Origin: Sporothrix humicola
Taxonomy: Eukaryota; Ascomycota; Sordariomycetes; Ophiostomatales; Ophiostomataceae
Direction: 5' to 3'
Length of the DNA stretch: 64,000 bases
Assembly (NCBI GenBank): GCA_021396245.1
Contig: WNYE01000022.1
Coordinates: 186,001 to 250,000, forward strand
Shown here: piece after piece, positions 32,728 to 43,746 of the stretch
How the letters are laid out: each line of letters opens with the position of its first letter
Position numbering within the stretch: position 1 is the first letter of the stretch
The notes under the pieces: model-generated
What the model was told of the DNA's origin: nothing
The model's input: the letters and a program-made list of their open reading frames with translations, nothing else
Databases searched by the model: none
Position numbers and translations under genes: made by a program

Positions 32728-35521
32728 TTATGTAGACGTGGGCTTCTGCGGCAGCGTGGCAGGGTTCCCATAGTTAGGCAGGTTTCCATAAGCCTGGCCG
32801 GAGCCCTTTTGGCCCTGCTGCGAGCCGTTGGACTGGTTGGGCCCCTTTGGCGGCTGAGCGCCATTTGTCTTCTTGGGCCCGTGAGCCGCTTTGTGAGGGC
32901 CATTCATCTTGTAGTGAGACGGGCCCCTCGGTGCCCCATGAGGAGCGCCATGAGGGGCACCGTGTGGCGGGCCGTGGTGAGGAGGACCGTAATGAGGCGG
33001 TCCATGGCCCATGTTGTTGCCGTACGGATCGTGGTAGGCCACAGGTCCAGGATACGGCGGCTGGCCCATCGGGTAGGTCGACGTCGAGCTTCCTGAGCCC
33101 TGGCGCATCATGCCGTAGCTCGATGTCGTGCTTCCGCCGTAAGGCGACGTGGACATGTTGGGCTGCGGGTAGCCGCCATTACTGTACGGCATACCTGCCT
33201 GGTTCTGCGGGCTCATGCCCATCTGACCAGGTCCGCCGTTGGCGCCGTATCCGCCGTGAGGGCCGGCCATGGGGACCGGCATTGGCATGGGCATCGTCAT
33301 GGGCCCGGTTCCAGGCACAAACGACTGTGTCTTGGGGTTGAAGCCGTGGCGTGTGTAGGTGCCGGCATAGCTGCCGGGGATGGGGTGCTGGGCCTTGGGG
33401 TCGTTGGGGTTGAAATGGGCAGGCAGCTGGCCATAGGCATATGTCATGCCGGCTGGAAGAGGCCCGCCAGAAGGAGGACCAGGCCGACCTTGCGGTGCTG
33501 GGTAGCCAGGACCATTGTACGGCTGTGGCGGCACCTGCTGCTGCGGGTGCTGGCTTGGCTGCCAATGCTGAGGCGGAGTAGCGTTTGGCGGCTGTCCACC
33601 AGGGGTATACGGGTACGAAGGCGGCGCACCCTGCGCCGGATGGCGAGGAGGGCCAGGTTGCGGCGTGTACTGTGGCATTGCTGGCGGGATGTGGCCGTTG
33701 CTCGAGACGACCGGCGGATACGCAGGCTGTGATGTGCCGTAGGCAATTGGTGGCTGCATGTTGTTATTGTTGTTGTTTGCGTAGTGCGGCCCGTGAGGCT
33801 GCTGCTGCTGTTGCTGCTGCTGTTGCGGGTGCGTTTGTCCCTGGCTTGGCTGGTAAGGGAGGTTTGCCAGATTTCCAGTAGGCATATACTGGGGATTAAC
33901 CCAAGTGGCCTGCTGCGAGTGATGGTAAAACGGGGTGTATTGCGACCGTGAGTCAAAGCTCTCCGAGTCATCGCGCCGCTGCTTGCCCGTCTTGCCCTTC
34001 TTGCCCAAACCTGCTCTGTCCTTGGCTGAGACTGAGCTGGCACGAGAGATACCGGTTCCGTCGTCGTTCTCTGGCGTGGATGCTTCGGTGGGCATGGCGA
34101 AGATGCGCTCCCTGGCCTTGTTGTAGGCCTCCTCGCGTTCTTCGCGCGTCATCTTTTCCTTGGCGGGCGGCGCCTTCTCTTTCGAGTCGCTGCCGTCCTC
34201 AGATGTCGGCTTGGACGGGTTGGTGCTCGCCGACAGCTCAAACTCCTCGCCGCGCCGCATAATCTTCCTCGGTTTGACAATCTGTGGCGGCGTGTTGGTG
34301 CTCTCGGGGGTGTTCACCGGCACAAAGCTCGCCAATGGAGGCGGCACACGACAGAAGGGTGTGCGGTAAATGCGGACTGAGCCAGCCACGGCCTCAAACG
34401 AATGGGTCATGTGGTAGTAGTCCGCCAGCTTGTGCGTCAGCATCCGGCAGAAGGAGTTGCTCGGTGGCAGGTCCATAAAGGGCTCTTTTGAATTCTGGAC
34501 AAAATCGACCACCTCGCTTTCGAGCCGGAGCAAAAAGACACGGTTCTTCTGCGACGACATGGCATCCAGCAGCTTTTCGTCCGGGTTCTGGCCGTTAACA
34601 CCGCCCGGCGTAGATGTGCTGGTGGCAAGCTGCACACGAGCCTCGGTCACGGGCTGCTGCTCGGACGAGTTGCTGTGAGGAGTCACGGCACCGGACACAG
34701 CTGGTTCCTGGTTTGTCAGCGGGACTAGGCGAGGCGGCATGTCGCCGAGCTGAATCCGCTGGACCCGCGCGGCCACATCGGATCCCATTCGCGAGGAGAC
34801 CAGCAGCGACCGGCGGACAGAGAACGAGTCGTCTTCGTCGGCGGCCGCCTTCACGCTGGCGCTGTCGTCCGGACGCAGCGACTCCTTTTCATCGAGAGCA
34901 TTGAACGTGGTTCCCGACGTGATGCTCTTGCCGTCCAAGCTCGGCGGCTTAGTGCCCAGCTCCGAGCTGGAGTCGGCCTTTTGTGACACTTCGTCCAACG
35001 AAGAAGCATTTGTCTGGTTCGCACTCGCTGTGGCACTAGCAGCAGCGCTGGCAGCCGTGGTCGACGTCCCAGCCGTGCCTGTCTGTCTCTCCGCCGCAAC
35101 ATCCAAGGCGGCGTCGTTTAGTTCGAGGCCCGGGGTTGTCGGGGCAATCTTCAGTGCCTCAAGGCCCTCAGTGATTGACTTCTCAGCGACTGTAGGCGCA
35201 GCTGGGGCCGGATTTGCCGTCACTTTTTCAGGGACGGCCACCGATTTCTTTGGCGACTTGACATTGTTGCCGGTCGACGGAGAGGGCTTGGTGGACTTGG
35301 GCCGGTTCGCGGAGCCAGTCGATGCATCGTATGCAGTCTTGGAAGGGTTCTGCAGAATCGTCGGCGTCGTCGGGACATCTTTTTTCGTTGCTGACGCAGC
35401 GACCTGCACGATGGGAAGGGGAGGTGTTAATTCAGGGTCAAGATACATCAATGTGGGAATAGAGGGGACGGAACAGCAAACCAACCTTTGCAAAAGACAT
35501 CTTTCCTGTTTCTGTCGCCAT
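32728..35521 (-). CDS. R3H-SUZ domain RNA-binding protein (Rbs1/R3HDM-like)
   Basis: Two exons on the minus strand: 35521-35486 (12 codons) and 35403-32728 (903 residues), phase 0 GTTGGT...CAG intron. Residues 1-290 are low-complexity Ser/Thr/Ala. An R3H domain follows at about 290-370 (NRVFLLRLESEVVDFVQ through HKLADYYHMTHSFEAV to IYRTPFCRVP) and then a SUZ motif (about 384-450: KPRKIMRRGEEFEL ... REEREEAYNKARERIFA). The C-terminal half is a Pro/Gln/Gly/Tyr-rich prion-like region with a run of nine Gln, a run of Asn and GPPH/GAPH repeats. R3H-SUZ proteins bind single-stranded nucleic acid and act in mRNA control; yeast Rbs1 works in RNA polymerase III assembly. The precise orthologue is uncertain. 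PPSY and PPHY motifs occur in the tail. Confidence 0.85.
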
Positions 35522-36778
35522 TGTGAAGTATATTTGAGTTGGTCAACAAAAAAAGGAGGGTGATGATAAATTCGTCTGGTAGTGGCAACTGTAGCTCTTG
35601 TTGCCGTCACCGTGAAGACCTTCGACTTGGTCTGCCACCGGGTATAAAGTAGTCGAGATGAGGAAAAGAGAAGGATGTTTTGGTGATGTGGGAAACTACA
35701 AGTCAAAAGGGCGAGCTGCAACTCGATGTGCGGATTGTTGATCGAGCGAACAGGTATGATACTAGTCGGCAGAGAGAGCAAACGGACGACGATTGTCTGC
35801 GGAAGAGCTGGGGTAGAAAGTAAAGAGACTCAAAGCGAAACGATTCTCAAGGGACGAAATTCATAAAGGCAGCCGAGAAGGGGAAGCACCCGCAGGAGTT
35901 CATCGTTGTCGCCAGTCGTAAGGAGAAGGTTGGTTGTCAGGCCGTGGTGATCTATGACAGAGGCGAGGCAATGGGGATGGGACGGAAGAAAACTAGAAGG
36001 AAACAAAAATAAAGGGAAGAGAAGAAACGGCGAGGAAAAAAGAAAAAGGATTCGGGCAGCTGTGAGCTGTTGGAAGCTACGCCATTCCGCTGCAAAGAAA
36101 AAAATAAAGGGCAAAAGGACTCGTTTTGGTGCCTGTGTGCGAAAAAGCTGCCTGTAGTCTGCCAATGAGACAGAAAACGCCGCGACAGCTGCACACGTGG
36201 GGATGCAGAAGGGGCGTCGCGGGCGGATTGCAGGATTGTTGTTGATTTGGTGATGGCCCGGATTAAAAGGGACGATGTTGAGTCCTCTAAATATTTGTGG
36301 AGGTGGATTGTGTGGGCTGGTGGTGGATGTGAGGATGAAATGGAAAGAACGGGCGCTGGAATTCCTGAAAAGGCCAAAGAGAGAAGGAGCAACACGCCCG
36401 TTAGAGTGGGAAGGTGGAGCCTTGGACTTTTCGAAAGGCGGTGGTAGCGTTTGGTCGTCTGCTTCCTGCTGGACTCGCTGGGATGCTTGGGCCTTGGTAA
36501 GCCCCACTCTTTTTGCTTTTCTGCCTGGCAAATTTGACCGACCGCCCAAAATTTCCGCGGAACGAGACGAGCGAGTCGTGGTCACGTGTGCCTGTCAGGT
36601 ACAGCAGGAGCTCCACCACTTTAACGTGCATCAAGGCGCGACATCATCGACGACATCTGATGGGTTAAGGGGTTTATTTCATACACGCGCCATTTTTATC
36701 ATTTATCACATTTTCATCATACAAACTCGGTTTTTGTAGTATTTTTCTTTCAGACCAAGCACCCACATCACACTCACA
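35522..36778. other. Divergent upstream region of the R3H-SUZ and ZCCHC10-like genes, 1.26 kb
   Basis: The left 900 bp is purine-rich on the plus strand, that is pyrimidine-rich in the sense of the R3H-SUZ gene. CACGTG cores occur at about 36195 and 36583. No coding region is supported, although the plus frame 36275-36739 is open by chance. Confidence 0.5.
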
Positions 36779-37903
36779 ATGTACCCCCGTCGCGGGCCGC
36801 CAAAGTCGACGCCGTCAAACGTCCTTTGCCAGAAATGTTTACAACGAGATAAGTACCCTTTTCACATTTTACTTTTACCTCTACACTAATGGTGTAGCTT
36901 CACCGTAAGACCCTGCTAACATATACTACGTCACTACTCGTACGAGTGCAAGGTCGCGCCACAGGACCGCCCGTACAAGGCCCGGCCGTCACGATCGCAG
37001 CAGTTTCGCAACCCAAAGCTGGCGCCCAAGCTCCATGAAGAGACATTCAATGCGTTAGAGTTGAAGCAAGTCGAGTCTGAATGAATTTTATTTTTGTTAT
37101 CTCTAATATACTAACATATTCGCCTTAGGAAAGGAGTGGCTGATGAAGAGCTCGCAAAAAGAGAGGCAGAGAGGGCCAAGAAACGCAGACGCCACAGCCG
37201 GAGTGTCAGTGTCAGTAGTAGTGGCAGTGGCAGTGGCAGCGACTCTGACGGCTCAAAAGCACGCCAAAGACGGGCTAAAGGAAAAGAAACCAGCAAGGAT
37301 CACGGGAGAAGTGGTGGCGAGAGACGGAAACGGTCGCCAAGCTCTTCGGGAACTGGCTCAGCATCCGATTTCGACTCTCGTTCTCCGTCACCAGCTCCAA
37401 GACGCTCCCAGTCGCCTCCACAGGCAGCGATGACGACGGGAGAAGCGTGGCGTGGCAGATCTGCCTCGGCAGACTCGCGCTCTCGTTCACGGTCAAGATC
37501 AGCCTCGTCGTATTCGTCGTCGGGCGCCAGCAGATTGCCATCTCCTCCGCCAGCACGCCGGGCGTCTCCGCCACCTCGCGAACGAGAGCGCGAGCGGCCG
37601 GCGCGGACCCACGACGACCGCATGAAATCGACCGATTTCTTTGGAAAGGAAGACGGTTCCAGCCAAAGATCTGGTGATCGAAGACGTAATCGGGACAGCT
37701 CACGTACTCCAGTCCGGGAAAGAGAAGACCGCCGACCTTACAGACAGCGCGATGATGCCCGTGGCAGCAACAATAGCAACAGAGACGGGCGGAGACAGCA
37801 GCCCAGAGAGGGAGATAGTCACGGCGACCGCGGCCGAGAACGTAGTTTGAGTCCATTTAGCAAGCGACTGGCCCTGACTAAAGAGGCGAAGTTAAGAAGA
37901 TAA
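36779..37903 (+). CDS. ZCCHC10-like zinc-knuckle protein with Arg/Ser-rich tail
   Basis: Modelled in three exons: 36779-36852, about 36931-37074, and 37129-37903 (near 330 residues). The N-terminus holds a zinc knuckle: Cys17 and Cys20 in NVLCQKCLQRD, then HYSYEC in exon 2, followed by RPYKARPSRSQQF and NPKLAPKL, which is the ZCCHC10 family pattern. The remainder is Arg/Ser/Asp-rich with SRSRSRSRSAS-type runs and basic-acidic mixed repeats, as in spliceosome-associated proteins. Two problems: no AG exists at the expected end of intron 1, and the donor of intron 2 is weak (GTCTGA at 37075, or GTTAGA at 37054, both in frame with the acceptor at 37128). The knuckle frame is certain because the family motif continues across intron 1. 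Function is probably nuclear RNA binding. Confidence 0.75.
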
Positions 37904-38118
37904 AAGGGGGGGCGTTAATAGTGAATATCATGAGAAACAGACACGGTTTTTGGGTATCAAATATATAGCATTTTTATGACAACGAAATCAAAACCAAAGG
38001 CAAATAAAAAGAATATCGTACATGCGCTTTTCGCCCGATCCCAAGACGCCCCGTTTTCCGTGTCCCATGGCTCCGTAAAGTGTATGCATATGCCGTCTAC
38101 ACGCTCTCCTAACCCCAT

Positions 38119-38859
38119 TTATTCATCCTCCTCCAGCTCGCGCTCTCGCCGCTCCTCCTCTTCGGCTTCCTGCTCGCGTAACCGAATACCCTCGACAAGA
38201 GCTGCACCCTCGAGACCACCTTCGGCATCGTCGCCGCCAGCCGCTTTGGAGGCTTTGGAGGCTTCTGCCTGTTTTGACGCCTTCGCCCCGAGTCGTTCAC
38301 GCACTAGCCGGGCAATGGCATTGTCTGTACGCGCATTGAGTGGCTCGAGCCGTTTGTTGAGCTCGCGTTTGAGGTCCCAGTTGGGCTTCTTGGGCTGCAG
38401 CTTGAACAGGTCGATCGGCTTGCCGCTGCCCTGCTGCTGTGCACCATCCTCGCCCTCGCCGTCCTCTTCGGCCTGCTCTCGCCGCGCTTCCTCCTCGAGT
38501 TTCTTGGCCTTGGCCTCGAGAGTGTCGTCACCGGCAGCCAAGTTCGGTGGAGCCTCAAATCCGAGTCGTGCACCGCGCGATTCTGGGTCGTAGTTGCGTC
38601 CGGACAGGTGCAGTCGTGATACGTCGCGCTCGACGGTCGTCTCGCCCACGTCTTGGGCTTCCGGCGCCCCCTTGTCTTCTTCTGCTTCGGCACTCTCGCC
38701 CTCCTGGCCTTGTGGAAGCGCGACAACGGCGGGCGATGCGCGGTCGGACTCGGGGGCCACAATCTCGTCGTCGGGCTGTTTGCGCTTGATCGACCGCAGC
38801 TTGGCGAGCCGTGCCTTGCGATCGTCGGCGGCCGCGCTGAGCGTAGCGCGAGACGACAT
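38119..38859 (-). CDS. cwf18: Spliceosome component Cwf18 (CCDC12 family)
   Basis: Single exon on the minus strand, 246 residues. Start ATG 38859; the frame stays open upstream but without a better Met. The N-terminus MSSRATLSAAADDRKARLAKLRSIKRKQ is a conserved basic helix. The signature block is KPIDLFKLQPKKPNWDLKRE followed by LEPLNARTDNAIARLVRERL (about 150-200), as in fission yeast Cwf18 and human CCDC12. The C-terminus is an acidic Glu/Arg helix. The central Asp/Glu/Gln-rich segment is a lineage-specific insert. The protein is part of the Cdc5/Prp19-associated activated spliceosome. It lies 215 bp convergent to the zinc-knuckle gene and is divergent from the PPR gene. Confidence 0.9.
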   Translation of the reverse strand: MSSRATLSAAADDRKARLAKLRSIKRKQPDDEIVAPESDRASPAVVALPQGQEGESAEAEEDKGAPEAQDVGETTVERDVSRLHLSGRNYDPESRGARLGFEAPPNLAAGDDTLEAKAKKLEEEARREQAEEDGEGEDGAQQQGSGKPIDLFKLQPKKPNWDLKRELNKRLEPLNARTDNAIARLVRERLGAKASKQAEASKASKAAGGDDAEGGLEGAALVEGIRLREQEAEEEERRERELEEDE

Positions 38860-39347
38860 TGTGAAAGGTGGTTTGAGAGACCGCAAATAGGACGTCAATT
38901 GGTGTATATACAAGAGAGAGAGAAAGCGGTTCTCATTCAAAGGCGAAGGTGCGTTCTTGTGGTTGTTGTTCGTCTGAGGGAAGGCGCGAAGGTCTGTGGA
39001 GGTCAAGAGAGGTCGTTGCCTCTTTAGTGCGAATTGGTCGTGACTGACGAATGGCCTGGCCAGGCTTTGCATTGCTCTCAAAATTTAGGTCCCTGTGGCA
39101 AGATTACAGCGCGTAAGAAATTTTCGCAGCCGCGTCTTTAGCGGCATTGTCCACTGACGGACAGCTAGCGCCACTCTTTAGCCACAGCCACGGCGCAAAC
39201 TTTCAACGACACTTCCTCAAACATCACCACCGAAACGGCACAACTTTGCGACAACTCGCTCAATCCCTGACCCAATGCACTATATGCGGAAAACGACATT
39301 CTAAACAACTCGCTTGCTTTTGCTGCGCCTGCTTTTCTTGCGCCACC
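38860..39347. other. Divergent promoter region of cwf18 and the PPR gene
   Basis: A 488 bp region shared by two starts. The frame of the PPR gene is open upstream to 39147 but with no ATG. No named motif is seen. Confidence 0.45.
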
Positions 39348-42167
39348 ATGCGGCCGTGTCCTTGTGTCCGGCTGCAGCTCTGGCGCCAACAGAGACAGCT
39401 CGGCCAAAACTGGAATTCTTTTTCGGCAGCAGTCGGCCAGGGCATTCGCAGCCATGCTCAGACATATGGACGGTCTCTAGCGACAGAGGCGTCTGTGGCC
39501 ACCCCGGACCGGCCGAGAGACAAGGTCCGGGATCGGCAAGCCTATGACCAGGCCGTGTTGGGTGGAAATGCAAACACAAAGCCGAGGCAGCCTCAAGCAT
39601 CTTCTCAACGTTCAACGGCTCCGGGGACTTTCCGCATGCTCAAGCTACACCGCACCAAGGATGCGAATGCAAACGCAGAAAAGGGACCCTCAAAGACTGC
39701 ACATCTACCGCACTGGCGATATGTCCTCACCAAACGACAACGGATGAAGCTGCAGCCACCACGATGGCTGCGAAGAGCATCATCCCAGATCATTCATCTC
39801 TACCGACAACGACGGGACATCGACTTTGAAGTTGCCAAATCTGTGGTTTTCGGTTGGAAGAGTGGAGTGATGGAGACTTGGAAGCTGCTGGAAGACAGAA
39901 GACTCCCACACGAAGAAAGCTATAGCCCTGAGTTACGGCAGCTTCTGGAGCCAGCAGAGGGTCAAGAAGGGAGTGGTACGCTGACTGTCGAGAGCATCAA
40001 GGCAGCTTGGGAGGGGCTGGACTGGCCCGAGCAAAGGCGCCGAGAGGAATGGCCTCATCTGATGCTGGCTGCCCTCCGCGTATGTCCGGATCGTGCTCCT
40101 CTTGTTTTCCAGGCCACTTTCGATGCCGATGCCGTGCCGTCGTACATGGCCGAAGACACGATCGAGTTCCTGCTTCAAATGCGTGAGGATCCTCCAAATC
40201 CTGCCGACGCCAGCGTGGACAAAGAAGTCAAAGACACAAGTGTAAAGGGGCCCAATGGGGCCAATGACGACACCGGCCCCGCTCATCAATCCGGCCTTCC
40301 TGCGGCACAAGATATATTCGCCATGCTGCGGCTTGTTTTCGAAAAGAGTCCTCAGGACTACCTGCGGCTTCGGCAAGCATCGTTGTATTTCTTCGCACGC
40401 ATGCTAGGCGGGACGCTCGATGATGTTGCCACTTTGTACGAGGACCTTGTCCGGTACAAACACCCTATGCATAAGAACACGCGGCTGCAGATTGCAGGGC
40501 GACTGGCCGGCGGCAAACTCCCAACCCACAAGACGCTCGCCGTCAACGTTCTGCAGACAGCACTGGCAGAGACAGACCTAGATATCAACACGCCGCAGGG
40601 AGCCGCCCTCTGCACGGCCATTCTGACGACCTCCAAGGCCGATCAGGCTGAGGCATTGAGGCTGGAACCTGTAAATGGTGGGGCTGAGCCCGACTCGACA
40701 TCCCCAGCAGCAGATTCGGCAGCAACGCCCGCCGAATTGTTCGACCTGCTGCTGCAGTCTGGCCTTGAGCCGAATCTGATCACTTACACAACCATTATCC
40801 GTGGTCTGTGTCTCAAGCAGGAGCTCGATGCTGCCATTCAGGTAGTTCAGCTCATGCTCAGCGAGGCCAAAACAGAGCCCGACAGCCATGTCTACTCCAT
40901 CCTGATGAACGGCGCCAAGCTTGGTGGCAACTATCATATCATCCAACAAGTAGCCCAGTCGGCGGTTATACAGGGCGTGCGCGATCCGGTCGTTTGGAAC
41001 GACTTTTTACAGGCTATTTATGCTGCTGCGGCGAAAGAGGCACGTCAAGAACAAGGCGCAAAACGCCCGCTTGCTATCCCTGCGTTTCCGCTCATGGTGC
41101 AGGCGTATGCGCGCATCTTTGAAATTGCCCCCCTGCGAAAGCTGTTGCCAGATGTCAACTTGGAACGCGTTGCTGCGGCAGACCGTGTAGATGGGTTTTT
41201 TGGCGGTGCCGGTTCCTTCCAGGCAAACAAGAGCTGGCATTTCTTGGAGCAGTTGGCACCCACTGTGCGCAGCCTGCCGCAGCTGACGCCCGTCGAGCTG
41301 GTTGAGCCGACTGGATCGACCCTGGCCACCATCACCCAGGGCTACATCCAGGGCCTGTCGAACCCGTACGACGTTATTGCGTTTTACACGCACTTCCGTC
41401 GCCTTTTGCAGTCTGGAGATCCAACAGCCATGCGTCTCGTGCGTTCTCAGGGCACGCAGATCCACGACTGCATCGTTCTGGCGCTGACGGAATACGAGGG
41501 CATGCTGCGTGCAGCTCTGGACGTCGTTGGCGACATGCTCCGTGATTCTGCGGCTGATGCAGAGGCTGGCGCGAGCCCAGACCTAGACAAGGCTGTCGCT
41601 GCTAGTGTCATTGGCCATCACCCGGCACCCAGCGTCTATACCTGGTCCATCCTGCTCAACGGCTTCATGTTCCACCGGCAGTTCAAGCAGGGCGAGCGCG
41701 TGCTGGAAATGATGCGCCAGCGGGGCGTCGAGCCCAACGACGTCACCTGGAACACGCTTCTGGCTGGATATGCCCGAGCCCAAAAGGGCGGCAGGACACT
41801 GAACGCCTTTGATCAGATGGAACGTGCTGGCATGGCGCCTGACAGTTTCAGCTACCGCGCGCTCTCATATTTGAAAGATGATTCGTCTGTGCTGCAGCGT
41901 ATTCAGTTGCGGCAAGCGAGACGTGCCGAGAACGCCACAAGATCTGGTGTTGATGGCAACATGTCTAGTGCTGACTTCTTCTCCCCCGAGGCTGCGTATG
42001 CGGATCCGTTGTCTTCGCCTGGTTCGGGCCGTGCCAAGGATGGTATGAGGTCGAACAATGTGCGTGAGCTCCAGGGGTTGCAGGGCGAAGTAGCAGAGAT
42101 TGCCAAGATGATGGACGAGGAGCAACGAGACATCGCCGGGGAAGGCAGCGACGACAGAAGTTGGTAA
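39348..42167 (+). CDS. Mitochondrial pentatricopeptide repeat protein
   Basis: Single 939-codon exon from ATG 39348, which sits in a perfect GCCACCATG context. The N-terminus is Arg/Gln/Ser-rich with few acids (MRPCPCVRLQLWRQQRQLGQ), a mitochondrial presequence. Clear PPR units occur around residues 470-540 (EPNLITYTTIIRGLCLKQELDAA... and DSHVYSILMNGAKLGG) and 755-850 (PSVYTWSILLNGFMFHRQFKQ, PNDVTWNTLLAGYARAQKGG, PDSFSYRALSYL). The rest is helical and probably holds degenerate repeats. Fungal PPR proteins of this size stabilise or activate translation of single mitochondrial mRNAs; Neurospora CYA-5 and yeast Pet309 act on cox1. Which mRNA this one serves cannot be told from sequence. No introns. 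Confidence 0.85.
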   Translation: MRPCPCVRLQLWRQQRQLGQNWNSFSAAVGQGIRSHAQTYGRSLATEASVATPDRPRDKVRDRQAYDQAVLGGNANTKPRQPQASSQRSTAPGTFRMLKLHRTKDANANAEKGPSKTAHLPHWRYVLTKRQRMKLQPPRWLRRASSQIIHLYRQRRDIDFEVAKSVVFGWKSGVMETWKLLEDRRLPHEESYSPELRQLLEPAEGQEGSGTLTVESIKAAWEGLDWPEQRRREEWPHLMLAALRVCPDRAPLVFQATFDADAVPSYMAEDTIEFLLQMREDPPNPADASVDKEVKDTSVKGPNGANDDTGPAHQSGLPAAQDIFAMLRLVFEKSPQDYLRLRQASLYFFARMLGGTLDDVATLYEDLVRYKHPMHKNTRLQIAGRLAGGKLPTHKTLAVNVLQTALAETDLDINTPQGAALCTAILTTSKADQAEALRLEPVNGGAEPDSTSPAADSAATPAELFDLLLQSGLEPNLITYTTIIRGLCLKQELDAAIQVVQLMLSEAKTEPDSHVYSILMNGAKLGGNYHIIQQVAQSAVIQGVRDPVVWNDFLQAIYAAAAKEARQEQGAKRPLAIPAFPLMVQAYARIFEIAPLRKLLPDVNLERVAAADRVDGFFGGAGSFQANKSWHFLEQLAPTVRSLPQLTPVELVEPTGSTLATITQGYIQGLSNPYDVIAFYTHFRRLLQSGDPTAMRLVRSQGTQIHDCIVLALTEYEGMLRAALDVVGDMLRDSAADAEAGASPDLDKAVAASVIGHHPAPSVYTWSILLNGFMFHRQFKQGERVLEMMRQRGVEPNDVTWNTLLAGYARAQKGGRTLNAFDQMERAGMAPDSFSYRALSYLKDDSSVLQRIQLRQARRAENATRSGVDGNMSSADFFSPEAAYADPLSSPGSGRAKDGMRSNNVRELQGLQGEVAEIAKMMDEEQRDIAGEGSDDRSW

Positions 42168-42672
42168 ACATTGCATGCAAAGCGGGCAGAGGAGATGTGA
42201 GGAAGAGGAAACAGCGATGGACAGAGCGCAGGGAAGGCGCGAACCGTCGCGTTATTACCAATTACGAACCAAGATACCACACTTTCCACTCATATCATAT
42301 AAACGATGTACATATAGGATACATAGACACATTATCTCAAAGATTTGCACATAATACACACAGGTGCAGTACATAGGAAGCACTTTTTGACATTCTATCT
42401 ATCATCGACAAGCACTACTTCTCCTGTGGCCCGTTTGCTTTACTCGTCCGGCTCAAATAGTGCCAACGGGCAGGCCATCGGCCGTATTTGCCACCATTTG
42501 GTCGGTCGCTCCTTCCTCGTCTTGACACAACTGCCGGTCCTAGTAGTTACCTATTTAGTCCTATTTCAGACAATAATGAAGGACACAATAATGTCGCAAA
42601 AAAATACCATTGCAAATTGCAAACATCTTCGCAAACATATTCTGCAGGACTGCAGACGTCAGACGCCACACG
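42168..42672. other. Intergenic, 505 bp
   Basis: PPR 3' flank and the upstream region of the next gene on the same strand. Nothing notable is seen. Confidence 0.45.
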
Positions 42673-43746
42673 ATGGCCAGCACACCACTCTCTCCTACGG
42701 GCGCCCGTTCGCCAACGACACCGGTCTCGTCAATGTCGTCTGTTCGCGCCATGGTCAGCCGGCTCGAAAGGTCGGGCAGCATCGAGAAAGAGACAAAAAA
42801 GACGCCTGTGAGAATCCCAGGGAAAATATCGACTGGACGTGTGGCTGCAACCGACATCCAAACACCGTCACCGCCAAGTCGACCCCGGGACGTGCAGCAA
42901 CCGCCCCCTTTAATCACAAAGCTTTCATCAGATACCAAGACTACAGAGCGGACAACGAGTCCAAAGCTAATTAAGCCACCGGGGGGATGGCCAGAGAACT
43001 TGTCAGAAGACGTCCAGACGGCAGTACCAGAGACGCCCAATGAAGCTCTGGGGGAGGAGCCCAAGGAGGCTTCAGTGAAGCCTATCATTAGTGAAGCTTC
43101 CGAGAGGACGGAAAAGATCGAGCTGGCCCAGGCGAAGACTCGACTCAAACCCATATCTCCTCCAAGCCCTCTCTCTCCGTCTATTCCATATTCACAGACG
43201 ACTCACACACTCTTCCCACGCAATGTCTCGCCTGTTCAACGTGCCAGCTCCTCATCAGCTTCTATGCCACTTCTCAGTAGTGACGGACCGCCCTCTACAC
43301 CGTCGACACCCAGCTGGCGCCGCAGGAACTTTGGCGAAGAATATCGTGTCGACAGATCGTCCCTTGTTTCTGTGTCGCCGTCAATGCCTGCAACGGGAAG
43401 CTCTCCCATCTCGCCTATTTCCCCAAAGACACCTACGACACCAGTTCGGCTATCCACCGCAAACTACAATGAGACCACACCAGAGGACTACTCTCTGACA
43501 CTGCTGCGGTACAAAGCATACTTTGAGCGTCCTCTGGCCCGTTATTTGGATGGCAACGATTATATGATCGAGGGAGGCATTATCGGTAATGAACACGATG
43601 GCGGAAAGGCTGGTGAGCATGGGCATGGGGCTACTATGGACGAGCAGCTGGTGTCTTTTCCACGTCGGCAACGAAAGGACGTCGACGCATTCTGGGGACC
43701 AGTCCGGCAGTACCTGCTCATCACAGACGAGGAGCTTTACGAGTAA
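42673..43746 (+). CDS. Uncharacterised Ser/Pro-rich protein with conserved-looking C-terminus
   Basis: Single 357-codon exon from ATG 42673; the frame is open upstream to 42610 but without ATG. Residues 1-270 are low complexity, rich in Ser, Pro and Thr, with many SP/TP dipeptides (for example SPISPISPKTPTTP), which are potential proline-directed kinase sites. The last 85 residues change character: NETTPEDYSLTLLRYKAYFERPLARYLDG, then VDAFWGPVRQYLLITDEELYE, which looks like a folded or binding segment. I do not recognise the family. No membrane segment or signal peptide is seen. The ordered C-terminal block and regular codon use argue for a real gene. Confidence 0.7.
   Translation: MASTPLSPTGARSPTTPVSSMSSVRAMVSRLERSGSIEKETKKTPVRIPGKISTGRVAATDIQTPSPPSRPRDVQQPPPLITKLSSDTKTTERTTSPKLIKPPGGWPENLSEDVQTAVPETPNEALGEEPKEASVKPIISEASERTEKIELAQAKTRLKPISPPSPLSPSIPYSQTTHTLFPRNVSPVQRASSSSASMPLLSSDGPPSTPSTPSWRRRNFGEEYRVDRSSLVSVSPSMPATGSSPISPISPKTPTTPVRLSTANYNETTPEDYSLTLLRYKAYFERPLARYLDGNDYMIEGGIIGNEHDGGKAGEHGHGATMDEQLVSFPRRQRKDVDAFWGPVRQYLLITDEELYE

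Noticed and set aside
36853..36930. Minor-spliceosome (U12) intron in the zinc-knuckle gene, suggested by a GTACCCTT donor and AC-rich end
   Set aside because: The donor and branch site fit the U12 consensus poorly, and ascomycetes of this kind are not known to have a minor spliceosome; an unusual acceptor or base error is simpler.
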